DNA of 64,000 nucleotides, taken from the NCBI GenBank assembly GCA_022184915.1, contig JAGTJU010000010.1:62001-126000 (forward strand), read 5' to 3'. The position numbers and the translations under genes were made by a program. The DNA comes from Myxococcales bacterium (GTDB lineage Bacteria > Myxococcota_A > Polyangia > Fen-1088). This document shows positions 38,573 to 51,597 of the stretch, piece after piece. The notes below the pieces were generated by a model. It saw only the letters and a program-made list of their open reading frames with translations, had not been told where the DNA came from and searched no databases. The number at the start of each line of letters is the position of its first letter. Positions within the stretch are counted from its first letter, which is position 1.

Positions 38573-39268
38573 ATGCTGAGCGCGGATCAGAAAAAGGTTT
38601 TGGGTCTGTTGCGGAAAGTGCCGCTGCTGGCTGGGCTCGCAAACGAGGTCCTCGAGCGTCTCGCCACCTCCGCGAAGGGTGAGACCTTCAAGGCACGCCA
38701 GGTCGTTTACCTGCCCGGCGACCGCTCGTACGGCGTTCACCTCATCGTCGAAGGCCGCGTCAAAGTGTCGAAGGTGACCCGGGACGGCAAAGAACTCACG
38801 CTGGCTTACCGAACCTCAGGGGATTTTTTCGGCGAGGCGTGTGTTCTCGACGGCGGCCCCCGGGAAGAGATGGTCGAATCGATGGAGTCCACCGCCACCG
38901 TCGAGCTGGTGCGCGAAGAATTCGAGCGCCTCATGCACGACGCCCCCGAGTTCACCCGGCGGCTCACCCTGGCGCTGATGCAGAGGCAGCGCGAACTCGA
39001 AGCCAAGGTCGAGCAACTCATTTTCAAGGATGTGGGCTCGAAGCTGGCCGAACTGCTTCTGCGCCTTGGCGATGAACACGGCGTCGCGGGTAAACGAGGC
39101 ATCACGCTCAGCGTGAAGATCACCCACCAGGAAATGGCCAACCTCATTGGCTCGACTCGAGAAACCGTGTCGCTCACGCTGTCCCAGTTCAAGCGCAAGG
39201 GTTACATCGACACCGAAGGCCGTCGCGTGATCCTGGCCGACGTCGAGGCGCTCAAGGCGCTCGCCTGA
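38573..39268 (+). CDS. Crp/Fnr-family transcriptional regulator
   Basis: A 231-residue regulator with an N-terminal cyclic-nucleotide-binding fold (about 10-125; GDFFGEACVLDGGPREE is the effector-pocket region), a dimerisation helix and a C-terminal winged HTH (about 150-225, with MANLIGSTRETVSLTLSQFKRKGYI). There are no N-terminal cysteines for an FNR-type iron-sulfur cluster. I chose the ATG at 38573; a GTG at 38558 would add five residues. TTGTTT (38538-38543) and TATGGA (38561-38566), 17 bases apart, could be its promoter and would leave almost no leader. Confidence 0.88.
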   Translation: MLSADQKKVLGLLRKVPLLAGLANEVLERLATSAKGETFKARQVVYLPGDRSYGVHLIVEGRVKVSKVTRDGKELTLAYRTSGDFFGEACVLDGGPREEMVESMESTATVELVREEFERLMHDAPEFTRRLTLALMQRQRELEAKVEQLIFKDVGSKLAELLLRLGDEHGVAGKRGITLSVKITHQEMANLIGSTRETVSLTLSQFKRKGYIDTEGRRVILADVEALKALA

Positions 39269-39324
39269 CAAGGCTGCCGCGCGCGGGCCCTGAAGGTGTC
39301 CGCCACTTGATCCTCAAGACCGTG

Positions 39325-39356
39325 GCCGCTCCCTCCGATGGCTTGGACGGAGCGGC
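39325..39356 (+). promoter_or_regulatory. hairpin overlapping the MinD-like gene's ribosome binding site
   Basis: GCCGCTCC at 39325-39332 pairs perfectly with GGAGCGGC at 39349-39356 (loop of 16). The 3' arm contains the GGAG that serves as ribosome site for the ATG at 39362. It could end transcription of the Crp-like gene, although there is no T tract, or it could mask translation of the next gene. Confidence 0.4.
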
Positions 39357-39361
39357 TCTTG

Positions 39362-40594
39362 ATGACTCAGGCGGAAAAACGAACTCGCATCATTAGCGTC
39401 GGTGGCGGCAAGGGCGGCGTGGGCAAGAGCATCGTGTCGTGCAACCTCGCTGTGGCCTTGGCCCAGCTTGGGCACCGCACGGTGCTGGCAGACCTCGATC
39501 TGGGCGCCGCCAACCAGCACCTGTTGCTCGGCATCGATCGCCCCCTGCCCGGCATCGAGGCGCTGCTCTCGCGCGGCCACGAGGACGTGCGCGCAAGCCT
39601 CACGCCCACGCAGGTGCCGAACCTGAGTTTGCTCGCGGGCACGGGGGCCGTGATGGGTGCGGCAAACATCGGCCACAACCAGAAACTGAAGATCATCCGC
39701 AAGCTGCGCGCCCTGGACGCGGACGTGGTGATCGTGGATGTGGGCGCGGGCGTGGGCTACAACGTGCTCGACTTCTTCGAGCTCGGCGCGCAGCGGCTCG
39801 TCGTGACGACCCCACAGGTCACGGCGATCCACGACGCCTATTCCTTCCTCAAGGGCGCCGTGCTGCGGACGCTTGCCCATCACGCGCAAACCGCACGCGA
39901 GCGCCGTGTGCTCAGCGAAGCCGAGAGCAGTGGCGAGGGCGAGAAGGTGATCGATCTGCTCGGAAAGATTCGGGCCCAGGATCCTGTCTGGGCCGAGCGC
40001 ATCTCTCGGGTGCTCGAACGCTTCGGGGCCTCGCTCGTCGGTAACCAGGTCACGAGCGCGAGCCAAACGGGCGTGTTCCACGCGGTCTCGAAGATGATCC
40101 GCGACTACCTGGGCATCTCGGTGCCCATCGTGGGCTGGCTCAAAGACTCGAAGGCCATCGCTGACTCGGTCAACGATCGCGCGCCCCTCATCCTCACCCG
40201 GGATGCCGAGTACGGCCGGGCGCTGCGGGCAATGGCGGAGACCTTGCTGGTGGAAGACGTGCCGCTCGAAGAGGATCTGCTCGAAATCGAGTCGGACCTC
40301 CTGCTCGAAGACGAGGATCGCGAGCCCGAGACGAACCTCGCCCCCGATGCCCTCCACCTACCCGAAACATCGGAGGGCCCCCGCCTCCCCAAGGCCGCCG
40401 CGGCGACGGCCAAGGAGGGCTACTTCGGCAACGGCAAGGTTCGCATCTACCTGCCACCCCGCCGCAAAAAACGCCCGCCGCAAAAGGCCCGGGTCGAAGA
40501 AACGGGCCGACGCCGCAGGCGCGTCACCTTGCCCGGCATGCCACCGGAGATGGCACGAGTCGCCGTGGGAGCCCGTAAGCTTCAGAGTTCCTGA
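39362..40594 (+). CDS. MinD/ParA-family ATPase, FlhG-like
   Basis: A 410-residue P-loop ATPase with the deviant Walker A GGKGGVGKS at about 14-22, ADLDLGAANQHLLLG and IVDVGAGVG. FlhG/MinD-type proteins act in positioning polar structures. The core ends near residue 290; the remaining ~120 residues are an acidic stretch (VPLEEDLLEIESDLLLEDED) and then a strongly basic tail (PPRRKKRPPQKAR), not part of the family core. The start at 39362 is favoured by GGAG 9 bases before it; an ATG at 39338 in the hairpin loop is the alternative. No flagellar or division genes are adjacent. Confidence 0.83.
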   Translation: MTQAEKRTRIISVGGGKGGVGKSIVSCNLAVALAQLGHRTVLADLDLGAANQHLLLGIDRPLPGIEALLSRGHEDVRASLTPTQVPNLSLLAGTGAVMGAANIGHNQKLKIIRKLRALDADVVIVDVGAGVGYNVLDFFELGAQRLVVTTPQVTAIHDAYSFLKGAVLRTLAHHAQTARERRVLSEAESSGEGEKVIDLLGKIRAQDPVWAERISRVLERFGASLVGNQVTSASQTGVFHAVSKMIRDYLGISVPIVGWLKDSKAIADSVNDRAPLILTRDAEYGRALRAMAETLLVEDVPLEEDLLEIESDLLLEDEDREPETNLAPDALHLPETSEGPRLPKAAAATAKEGYFGNGKVRIYLPPRRKKRPPQKARVEETGRRRRRVTLPGMPPEMARVAVGARKLQSS

Positions 40595-40609
40595 GACAGC
40601 GGCGCGCCG

Positions 40610-41083
40610 TCATTCGTCGCGCAGCTGCTGCGCCAGATAGTTCTGTACGCCCAGGCTCTGAATCAACGACTGCTGCACCTCGATCCAGTCGATGTGCTCC
40701 TCCTCGCTGACCAGGATCTCTTCGAGCAGGGCGCGGGTGGCATTGTCGCCCTTGGTGCGCGCCAGTTCGATGCCCCGGTTGAGCCGCTCGATGGCGTCGT
40801 GCTCGAGCGCCAGATCGGACGCGAACATCTCGGGCACGGTCTCGCCAACGTCGATCTTTCCGAGCCGCTGGAGGTTCGGCAGCCCCTCGAGGAACAGGAT
40901 GCGCGCGATCACCTTGTCCGCGTGCTTCATCTCGTCGATGGACTCGTGACGCAGGAAATTCCAGAGCTTCTTGTAGCCCCAGTTTTCGCACATGCGCCCA
41001 TGCAGAAAGTACTGGTTGATGCCCGTGAGCTCACTCGTGAGCACCTCGTTCAACAGATCGATGATCTCGCGGTCGCCCTTCAT
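40610..41083 (-). CDS. bfr: bacterioferritin
   Basis: A 157-residue iron-storage protein that assembles into a 24-subunit haem-containing shell. All ferroxidase ligands are present at family positions: Glu18, Glu51, His54, Glu94, Glu127 and His130, and the haem ligand is Met52 ([12 protein letters not shown]). Length and the C-terminus (QNYLAQQL) match. It lies 34 bp after bfd on the same strand, so storage and release proteins are encoded together and may share iron-responsive control through the Fur-like site before bfd. Confidence 0.96.
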   Translation of the reverse strand: MKGDREIIDLLNEVLTSELTGINQYFLHGRMCENWGYKKLWNFLRHESIDEMKHADKVIARILFLEGLPNLQRLGKIDVGETVPEMFASDLALEHDAIERLNRGIELARTKGDNATRALLEEILVSEEEHIDWIEVQQSLIQSLGVQNYLAQQLRDE

Positions 41084-41117
41084 GTCTGGTTCCTGCTTTT
41101 GCTGTGGGTAGAGCCCC

Positions 41118-41345
41118 TTAGGGGTTCGTCGAACCTACTCCGCTCGGCACGGCGTGGCAACGCCCCGCGGTGGAAGAGGACGAGCTGTTGGCCGACGACG
41201 CCATTTGGTCCAGCTGCTCGTGACAGGCCCCGCAGTCGGTTCCTGCCCCACAGGCATCGCCGATCTCGTTGACGGAACGCGCGCCCTGCATGACGGCCAG
41301 CCGGACACTTCGGTCAGACACTCCACGACAGATACAGACGATCAT
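41118..41345 (-). CDS. bfd: bacterioferritin-associated ferredoxin-like 2Fe-2S protein
   Basis: A 75-residue protein starting [11 protein letters not shown], with Cys4, Cys6, Cys38 and Cys41 at the exact spacing of E. coli Bfd. Bfd donates electrons to Bfr and so mobilises stored iron. The final 25 residues are a Ser-rich unconserved tail, then Cys-His-rich sequence. The start ATG at 41345 has no clear ribosome site. It is immediately upstream of bfr and 86 bp downstream of the helicase gene. A Fur-box-like palindrome lies 9-25 bases upstream. Confidence 0.87.
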   Translation of the reverse strand: MIVCICRGVSDRSVRLAVMQGARSVNEIGDACGAGTDCGACHEQLDQMASSANSSSSSTAGRCHAVPSGVGSTNP

Positions 41346-41353
41346 GGCTGTAA

Positions 41354-41370
41354 TTGAGAGTGAGTCTCAA
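41354..41370 (-). promoter_or_regulatory. Fur-box-like palindrome upstream of bfd-bfr
   Basis: TTGAGA-5-TCTCAA forms a perfect 6+6 inverted repeat. The core TGAGAGTGAGTCTCA matches the 7-1-7 Fur pattern TGAGAATnATTCTCA with few changes. It lies 8 bases upstream of the bfd start codon, a position where a bound repressor would block transcription. The iron-related function of the genes supports it; binding is not shown. Confidence 0.55.
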
Positions 41371-41431
41371 CTTCGGACAAGTCAAGCAGAGATTCACAAC
41401 CCAGCGGACTCGGTGGGGATTCCCCCGGAGC

Positions 41432-43846
41432 TCAGCCCGTCAGCTCGTCGGGCAGCAGGGGCGAAGGACGCCCTGTCATCGTGATCCAGAGCTGGTGCGC
41501 CGCACGGGTCATCGCCACGTGCAGAAGGCGCCGGGCCAGGTCGCTGTCCGGGTAGGACTCGTCGTTGACCTCGAGCAGAATGACGACGTCGAACTCGAGG
41601 CCCTTCGTCTGGCGCACGTCCGTGACGTCGATGCCCGGAAGAAACGTAAAGTCTTGATGGGCTACCAGCCGAAGGCGGGGCACCTCGGAGCGCTTGAGCA
41701 CGTCGTAGTACGTACGGGCTTGCTCGGGGTGCCGTGCGACGAGCGCCACTGAAACCGTGGGGTCTTCACGCAGCAGCTCCTTGAGCGCCTGGCCCAGAAA
41801 GTCGCTGGCCTCGCCCGCAGAGCCGAAGCTGAACGCCTCCACCGGCGCGCCCGTCCGGGGCGCCAGCGGGCGGTTGTCACCTGCCAGGTGTCCGAGCACG
41901 TGCTCGGCCGCCTCCACGATCTGCCGGGTGGAACGATAGCTCACCCGCAGGGGCTCGAGCCTGTCGTGCGGAATGCCGAGGTCGTCGAGCATGTCCGACC
42001 AGTTCGAGAACCCGTGGTCCGCGGAGATCGCCTGGGCGGTGTCACCCGCCAACGTGATGGAACGGTCGGAGGTGGTGCTGTCGAGCAACACGGCCAACTC
42101 GATGGGCGCGAAGTCTTGCACCTCGTCGATCATCAGGTGCTCGTAGACCACAGGCCCCTGCTGATTGGCCAACGGGCCACGCTGCAGCTGATAGAGGCGC
42201 AACAAGAGCGCGTCGTCTTCGGCGTCGAGCGCGTACTCGACCGGCTCGTCCGCGGCCTGGTCGTCGTCGTCTTCACCCGCTTCGTCTCGCCGCTCGGCCC
42301 GAGGCGTCGCCGCTTGGTCCAACGCTTCGTGGCGCAGCCGCTCCCGGTCGACGCACCACCTGTGCACGGCGTCGAGCTGGCTTTCGCTGAACACGCCGGG
42401 GGCATGCCGCGCGAAGCCCTCGCCCAGGGCACCCCGGTCCGTCAGTAGGCTTGCCCATTCGCCCACCACGTCTCTCGTGCGCCGCCGCAGTGACTTGCCA
42501 AGTGCCTCCACGGCAAGACGGTCTGCGGGGGACAACGTGGCGTCTTTCACCCAGCGGCCGAGCGCCGTCACGCGAAGATCCACGGGCCCCACGGCTTTGT
42601 CCCACGCCGCGAGCGCGTGAGCACGCGCCGCCCCTCGGTCTTCGAGCTGGCTTTCGATTTCGGCCCGGCACCACGCCGCGAGGCCCGCTTGCCTGTCTTC
42701 CAGGACCTTCAAGATGGCCCCGTGACTCTTCAAGCGCACGACGATTGAAGGCGTCGCATCGGTGATCGGTGCCGTGACGCCCGGGAACACTTGATGCCGG
42801 ATCTTCTCCGCCCAGTCGGCGAAGGTCATCACGGGCACACCGGGCACCTCCAACGAAGGCAACACCCGGGAGACGTAGGTCGCGAGGGCCCGCTGGTAGA
42901 CCACCACGAGCATCCTCTCCGGACGGAAGCGCCGCGGGTCGGAGAAGGCCAAATAGGCAATGCGGTGTAGACCGATCGTGGTCTTGCCACTTCCCGCCGA
43001 GCCCTGGACCACGATGAGACCCGAGCTCGGTCGGCTGATGAGCTCGAACTGGCGCGGATCGATGAGCGCCGCGATGGCCGGCAACAGCTTCTCGAGCCGG
43101 CCTTCGTTGCCTGCGGCGCTCAGCCGGCCCCGCTGCGAGGGTGCCGCGTCTTCGGCCCCCTTCACCACGCTGGCCGAGCCATCCCGCTCGACCTGGAGCT
43201 TCGCGTGGCGGGCGGGGACTTGCCGCCACTCGCCACTGCGGAAATCGCGCGCGAAGGTGCCGTCCGGCGAGACCACCCGCCGCAAATCGGCGTCGACGAT
43301 TGTCACGGTGCGACGGGCAAGGATCTCGCCCTCCACCACCCGGTTGCCAAGGCGCTCTTCGTACGAGTCACCCTCTTCGTACCGGTAAAACAAGCGGGAC
43401 ACAGGTGCGTTTCGCCAGTCGACGATCTGCACGCCGCCGCCGGGCTCGACGTAACCGCGCTGGCCGATGAGCACGTCGCGCCGCTTGCCATGTTCTTCGA
43501 GGCGCAGGTGCCCAAAATAGGGAGAGCGCCGATCGATGGGGATGTTTTCACCCTTACCGCGCTGCCGCGCCAGCGCTTCGATCCGGTGCATCTGCTCGAG
43601 CAACGAGGCCTGATCTTCCGGCTTTGCCTCGGCCAGTGCGTCTCGGAGTTCGATGAGCGCCCCCAGATCGTCGATCTGGTTCTTGGGTTTGCGCCGCTCT
43701 TCGTTGGCCTTGTCGATCTTCGACAACACCACCCGCAAGAGCTTGTCCTCCTCGGCCACGACCTCGGGCACGGGAGCGCTGTGGGAAGCGGCCTCGCTGG
43801 GGGGCGGCTCGGGGTGGGGCTTTGGCCTGGTCTCTGTGGTCTCCAC
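41432..43846 (-). CDS. HelD-like UvrD-family helicase/ATPase
   Basis: An 804-residue SF1 ATPase. The N-terminal third is a charged coiled-coil-like segment (KLLRVVLSKIDKANEERRKPKN and following), then Walker A QGSAGSGKTTIGLHRIAYLA near residue 280, Walker B HLMIDEVQDFAP, SYRST, and the C-terminal motif DVRQTKGLEFDVVIL with AMTRAAH. This layout matches HelD, which frees stalled RNA polymerase, more than UvrD or PcrA. An acidic loop (EDDDDQAADE) lies in the insertion region. The start chosen is GTG at 43846; upstream sequence is weakly conserved, so the N-terminus is uncertain by tens of residues. Confidence 0.85.
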   Translation of the reverse strand: METTETRPKPHPEPPPSEAASHSAPVPEVVAEEDKLLRVVLSKIDKANEERRKPKNQIDDLGALIELRDALAEAKPEDQASLLEQMHRIEALARQRGKGENIPIDRRSPYFGHLRLEEHGKRRDVLIGQRGYVEPGGGVQIVDWRNAPVSRLFYRYEEGDSYEERLGNRVVEGEILARRTVTIVDADLRRVVSPDGTFARDFRSGEWRQVPARHAKLQVERDGSASVVKGAEDAAPSQRGRLSAAGNEGRLEKLLPAIAALIDPRQFELISRPSSGLIVVQGSAGSGKTTIGLHRIAYLAFSDPRRFRPERMLVVVYQRALATYVSRVLPSLEVPGVPVMTFADWAEKIRHQVFPGVTAPITDATPSIVVRLKSHGAILKVLEDRQAGLAAWCRAEIESQLEDRGAARAHALAAWDKAVGPVDLRVTALGRWVKDATLSPADRLAVEALGKSLRRRTRDVVGEWASLLTDRGALGEGFARHAPGVFSESQLDAVHRWCVDRERLRHEALDQAATPRAERRDEAGEDDDDQAADEPVEYALDAEDDALLLRLYQLQRGPLANQQGPVVYEHLMIDEVQDFAPIELAVLLDSTTSDRSITLAGDTAQAISADHGFSNWSDMLDDLGIPHDRLEPLRVSYRSTRQIVEAAEHVLGHLAGDNRPLAPRTGAPVEAFSFGSAGEASDFLGQALKELLREDPTVSVALVARHPEQARTYYDVLKRSEVPRLRLVAHQDFTFLPGIDVTDVRQTKGLEFDVVILLEVNDESYPDSDLARRLLHVAMTRAAHQLWITMTGRPSPLLPDELTG

Positions 43847-44178
43847 GGAATGATCCGAATTCGTGCGGTGCGAAATTTGGGAATTGAGCAATTTACCACT
43901 CGATGGCCGCCGTGGGGATCTTGTGACAGCCGGGCGCAGGAGTTGTTGGAAAAATTCCAGCAAGGCAGCGAAATGTCTCGATAATTTCTCTACGGGGCCG
44001 CCCCTGTGGCCCAAGGGGCGGAGTCCGACCGTCGTTTGACCCCACCGCACCCGTGCGCTTTACTGCCCAGGGTGCGGACGTGCAGGGGAGCTCGAGTCGG
44101 GTGGGGACAATCGCGGGCGCCACACGAGCGTGCGCAAGATCGAACCCTCGAGGGGTTCCCGGCGCTGGAGGTGCACCC
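43847..44178. other. 332-bp divergent intergenic region, helicase / glgE
   Basis: The left third is AT-richer and should hold the helicase promoter. The right part holds a good candidate glgE promoter (44036-44064) and a G/C-rich leader. A GCCCC...GGGGC inverted repeat lies near 44010-44032. I see no gene or tRNA. Confidence 0.55.
44036..44064 (+). promoter_or_regulatory. candidate promoter of the glgE-treS-glgB operon
   Basis: TTGACC (44036-44041, 5/6), 17 bases, TTTACT (44059-44064, 4/6). Start near 44071 gives an untranslated leader of about 108 bases before the glgE ATG, which has a proper GGAGG ribosome site. It is the best consensus-like promoter in the window. Confidence 0.52.
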
Positions 44179-46229
44179 ATGAAGGCGCCGCTTCCCCCCA
44201 CGGACCGGTGCGGGCGCGCCCGGGTGATGATCCTCGACGTGCAGCCACGACTCGAAGGGGGCCGCTTTCTCGTCAAGAGCATCGTGGGTGAGCCCGTCTG
44301 CGTGTCGGCCGACCTGCTGGTCGACGGTCACGACAAGCTGGCGGGCGTGCTGCGCTACCGAAAAACCGAGTCCGCAGGCAACGACGGCACATGGACGGAA
44401 GAGCGGCTCGTGCCGGGGGGCCAGGAGACAGACGCCCGGAGCCACCGCGATACGGCCCCGAACGATCGGTGGGAGGGCACGTTCGTACCCGACGCGCCCG
44501 GGATCTGGGAGTTTCGTCTCGAGGCCTGGGTGGACGAGTTCGCCAGCTGGCGCTGGGGCCTCACACGCAAGATCGCCGCGGGGCAGAACGTTGCGCTCGC
44601 ACGCACCGAAGGCGCCCTGCTGCTTTCCCAGGCCGCGGCCCGTGCCGTGGGCCCCGACCGGGCCTTCATCGAGGCCACCGCGACGTCGCTGCGGCAAGGG
44701 AGCCACGGCCCCGAAGCGCTCGTGGCGCTGTGCCACGATCCCGTGTTGGTAGGTCACATGCACCGTTACACGGATCGCAGCGCCAGCACGTACAGCGCGC
44801 CGCTCGGACTGTGGGTCGATCCGCCCAAAGCGCGGTTTTCCGCCTGGTACGAGCTTTTCCCTCGCTCCTTCGGGGCCGACGGAACTCACGGGACCTTCAC
44901 GGACGTCGTCGGGCTGCTTCCTTATGTCGCAGACATGGGCTTCGATGTCCTTTACCTGCCCCCCATCCACCCCATCGGGCGCACCCACCGCAAAGGGCCG
45001 AACAACACGCTGCACGCGGGGCCAGACGACCCGGGGAGCCCCTGGGCCATTGGGGCCGAAACCGGCGGGCACAAAGAGGTCCACCCCGCGCTCGGCACCG
45101 TGGACGATTTCGAAAGCCTCGTCGAGGCGGCCCGCACACTGGGGATCGACGTGGCGATCGACATCGCGTTCCAGGCCTCGCCCGATCACCCCTACGTCGG
45201 CGAGCACCCCGAATGGTTTTTGCACCGCCCTGACGGCACGATTCAGCACGCGGAAAACCCGCCCAAGGCGTATCAAGACGTTTATCCCTTTGCCTTGGCC
45301 GGCCCCGCATGGCAGCCGCTTTGGCAGGAGTTGCTCGATGTCTTTTTGGTTTGGAGCGCGCGCGGCGTGCGGGTGTTTCGCGTCGACAACCCTCACACGA
45401 AGCCGTTGCCATTTTGGCAGTGGTGTCTAGGTGAGATCAAGCAGCGCCACCCCGAGGTCCTGTTCCTTTCCGAGGCGTTCACCCGCCCCAAGCTGATGTA
45501 TGCGCTCGCGCAGGTGGGGTTCACGCAGTCGTATACGTATTTCACCTGGCGCACGTCCGCCTGGGAGCTACGCACATACATGAACGAGCTCACGAACCCG
45601 CCGGTGAGCACTTACTTCCGACCCAACTTCTGGCCGAACACGCCCGACATTCTGCCGGAACATCTGCAGCATGGAGGTCCAGGAACCTTCGCCTCCCGCG
45701 TGATCCTCGCCGCCACTCTTGCCGCGAACTACGGCCTCTACGGACCCGCGTACGAGCTCCAGGAACGTTTGGCCCGCCCCGGCTCGGAGGAGTACCTCGA
45801 CAACGAAAAGTTCCAGCTGAGACGCTGGGATCTCTTCCGCAAGGACAGCCTGAGGCCCCTCATCAAGCGCTTGAACCAGATCCGCCGCGACAACCCCGCG
45901 CTTCACCGGAACGAAGGGCTCGTCTTTCACGAGAGCGACAACGAGAGGCTCCTGGCCTACAGCAAGTCGAGCGCAGACGGCGACAACCTGATCTTGACGG
46001 TCGTGAACCTCGATGGTCACCACAAACAAGCGGGCTGGATCACCCTCGATGCGCATGCCTTGCGCTTGGCTCCGCATGAGCCCGTTCAGGCCCACGATCT
46101 GCTGAGCGACGCCCGGTACCTGTGGCACGGACCACGCGCCTATGTCGAACTCGACCCCGACGCTCTGCCCGCCCAGGTCTTCCGGCTCCGCCGCCGCCTG
46201 CGCTCCGAGGCGAGCTTCGAGTATTACCT

Positions 46230-46233
<4 letters not shown>
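44179..46233 (+). CDS. glgE: alpha-1,4-glucan:maltose-1-phosphate maltosyltransferase GlgE
   Basis: GlgE (GH13_3) extends alpha-1,4-glucans by transferring maltosyl units from maltose-1-phosphate. The 684-residue protein has an N-terminal beta domain, then the catalytic barrel with FSAWYELFPRSFG, LYLPPIHPIGRTHRKGPNN, the nucleophile Asp in VFRVDNPHTKP (near 401) and the acid Glu in FLSEAFTRPK (near 430). The phosphate-binding surroundings typical of GlgE are present. The ATG has GGAGG in front. It overlaps the treS-maltokinase gene by 4 bp and is the first gene of the operon. Confidence 0.96.
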
Positions 46234-49631
<3,398 letters not shown>

Positions 49632-49635
49632 GCCG

Positions 49636-51531
49636 ATGAACGAATCTGGGTTGGGAGACGTGGACCTGCACCTCTTCGCCGAGGGGACGCACGCGCGGCT
49701 CTACGAGACAATGGGCGCACACGTTGCATCCCAGGACGGCCGGCAGGGCACGCGTTTCGCGGTGTGGGCACCGAACGCAGGCCGCGTGGGCGTGGTAGGC
49801 GACTTCAACCAATGGAGCAACCCTTACCCGCTCTCGCCGCGCAGCAGCTCCGGAATTTGGGAGGGCTTCGTACCCGGCGTGCACGCGGGCGATCGCTACA
49901 AGTTCCGGATCGAGTCGGGCGACGGATCCTACCGCGTGGACAAGGCCGATCCCTTCGCCTTTCACGCAGAGGTGCCGCCAGGAACGGCGTCGGTGGTCAC
50001 CGCCACGCACTTTGCGTGGCGCGACGGCGACTGGATGAGCCACCGCGGTGAACGACAGAAGCTCACGAGTCCCATGTCCATCTACGAGGTGCACGTGGGA
50101 TCCTGGATGCGAAGCCCCGATGAAGGCAACCGCCCATCTACTTACCGTGAGCTCGCGCACCGCCTTGTACCGCACGTCCGCGACGCGGGCTTCACCCACA
50201 TTGAACTCATGCCCATCATGGAGCACCCGTTCTACGGCTCGTGGGGGTATCAAGTGACCGGCTACTTCGCCCCCTCCTCGCGCTACGGGCGGCCTGAGGA
50301 TCTCATGTATTTGGTCGACGAGTGTCACCGCAACGGCATCGGCGTTGTCCTCGACTGGACACCGGCTCACTTTCCCACGGATGAACACGGCCTCATCTAC
50401 TTTGATGGCACGCACCTTTTCGAACACGCCGATCCCCGGCAGGGCATGCACGCCGAGTGGGGCAGCGCCGTCTTCAACTACGGACGCAACGAGGTACGAA
50501 GCTTCTTGACGTCGAACGCCGTCTACTGGCTCGACAAATTTCATGTCGATGGCCTCCGGGTGGACGCCGTGGCCTCGATGCTTTACCTCGACTACGCCCG
50601 CAAGAGCGGCGAATGGATTCCGAATCAGTACGGCGGCAACGAGAACCTCGAGGCGCTTTCGTTTCTACGCCACTGCAACGCCACCGTGTACGCGCTTTAT
50701 CCCGACGTGCACGTGATCGCCGAAGAGTCCACCGCGTGGCCTTTGGTCTCGCGCCCCATCTACGCCGGAGGCCTGGGCTACGGCCTCAAGTGGGACATGG
50801 GTTGGATGCACGACACGCTTGCGTACTTGGCCCACGATCCCATCCACCGCAGTCATCACCATCACGAGCTCACCTTTCGGGCCGTGTACGCCTTCAACGA
50901 GAACTTCGTGATGCCGCTCTCCCACGACGAGGTGGTGTATGGCAAGGGGTCGTTGCTGGCCAAGATGCCCGGGGACACGTGGCAGAAGTTTGCCAACCTG
51001 CGGCTCCTTTACGCCTACCAGTGGAGCCAACCAGGCAAAAAGCTGCTGTTCATGGGCGGCGAGTTCGCCCAGTGGAACGAGTGGAACCACGAAAGCAGCT
51101 TGGACTGGCATCTCCCCGAATCAGGCGCCCCCCATCGGCAAATGCAGCTGCTGGTCGGTGAGCTCAACAAGCTCTACCGAGAAGCCCCGTCGATGCATCT
51201 CGGCGACCTCGATGGACGTGGCTTCGCCTGGGTCGACGCCAACGACAGCGCAAACGCGGTGCTCAGCTACCTGCGGCTTGCGCCCGAGGGGGGCAAGCCG
51301 ATGCTGGTGGTGCTCAACTTCACGCCCACACCGCGCTCGAACTATCGGGTGGGCGTCGACCTCGAGGGCTTCTGGCGCGAGCGCCTGAACACGGACGCCA
51401 CCGCGTTCGGCGGCAGCGGCGTCGGCAACAACGGCGGCGTTCACGCCAACCCTGTTTCCGCCCACGGCCGGCCGCTCTCCTTGACGCTCACCCTGCCGCC
51501 CCTCGGCGCCCTGTTTCTCGAGCCCGCGTGA
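49636..51531 (+). CDS. glgB: 1,4-alpha-glucan branching enzyme GlgB
   Basis: A GH13_9 enzyme that introduces alpha-1,6 branches into the glucan. The 631-residue protein has a CBM48 N-terminal domain (FAVWAPNAGRVGVVGDFNQWSNPYPL) and the catalytic barrel with SIYEVHVGSW, ELMPIMEHPFYGSWGYQ, the nucleophile Asp in GLRVDAVASMLYLDY (near 310), Glu in IAEESTAWP and MPLSHDEVVYGKGS. There is no second N-terminal domain, as in the shorter bacterial forms. It starts 4 bp after the treS-maltokinase gene, with GGGAG upstream, and closes the pathway in the same operon. Confidence 0.96.
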   Translation: MNESGLGDVDLHLFAEGTHARLYETMGAHVASQDGRQGTRFAVWAPNAGRVGVVGDFNQWSNPYPLSPRSSSGIWEGFVPGVHAGDRYKFRIESGDGSYRVDKADPFAFHAEVPPGTASVVTATHFAWRDGDWMSHRGERQKLTSPMSIYEVHVGSWMRSPDEGNRPSTYRELAHRLVPHVRDAGFTHIELMPIMEHPFYGSWGYQVTGYFAPSSRYGRPEDLMYLVDECHRNGIGVVLDWTPAHFPTDEHGLIYFDGTHLFEHADPRQGMHAEWGSAVFNYGRNEVRSFLTSNAVYWLDKFHVDGLRVDAVASMLYLDYARKSGEWIPNQYGGNENLEALSFLRHCNATVYALYPDVHVIAEESTAWPLVSRPIYAGGLGYGLKWDMGWMHDTLAYLAHDPIHRSHHHHELTFRAVYAFNENFVMPLSHDEVVYGKGSLLAKMPGDTWQKFANLRLLYAYQWSQPGKKLLFMGGEFAQWNEWNHESSLDWHLPESGAPHRQMQLLVGELNKLYREAPSMHLGDLDGRGFAWVDANDSANAVLSYLRLAPEGGKPMLVVLNFTPTPRSNYRVGVDLEGFWRERLNTDATAFGGSGVGNNGGVHANPVSAHGRPLSLTLTLPPLGALFLEPA

Positions 51532-51597
51532 AGCCTCTGCACGGCGCCGCCTCCGTAAAGCGCCGGCCGGGCCCTAACTCTGGTACACCTGCGGGTC

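Noticed and set aside
40594-40625. GGCGCGCC palindrome between the convergent MinD-like and bfr genes as a terminator
   Set aside because: The stem is short, and no T tract or loop of normal size is present.
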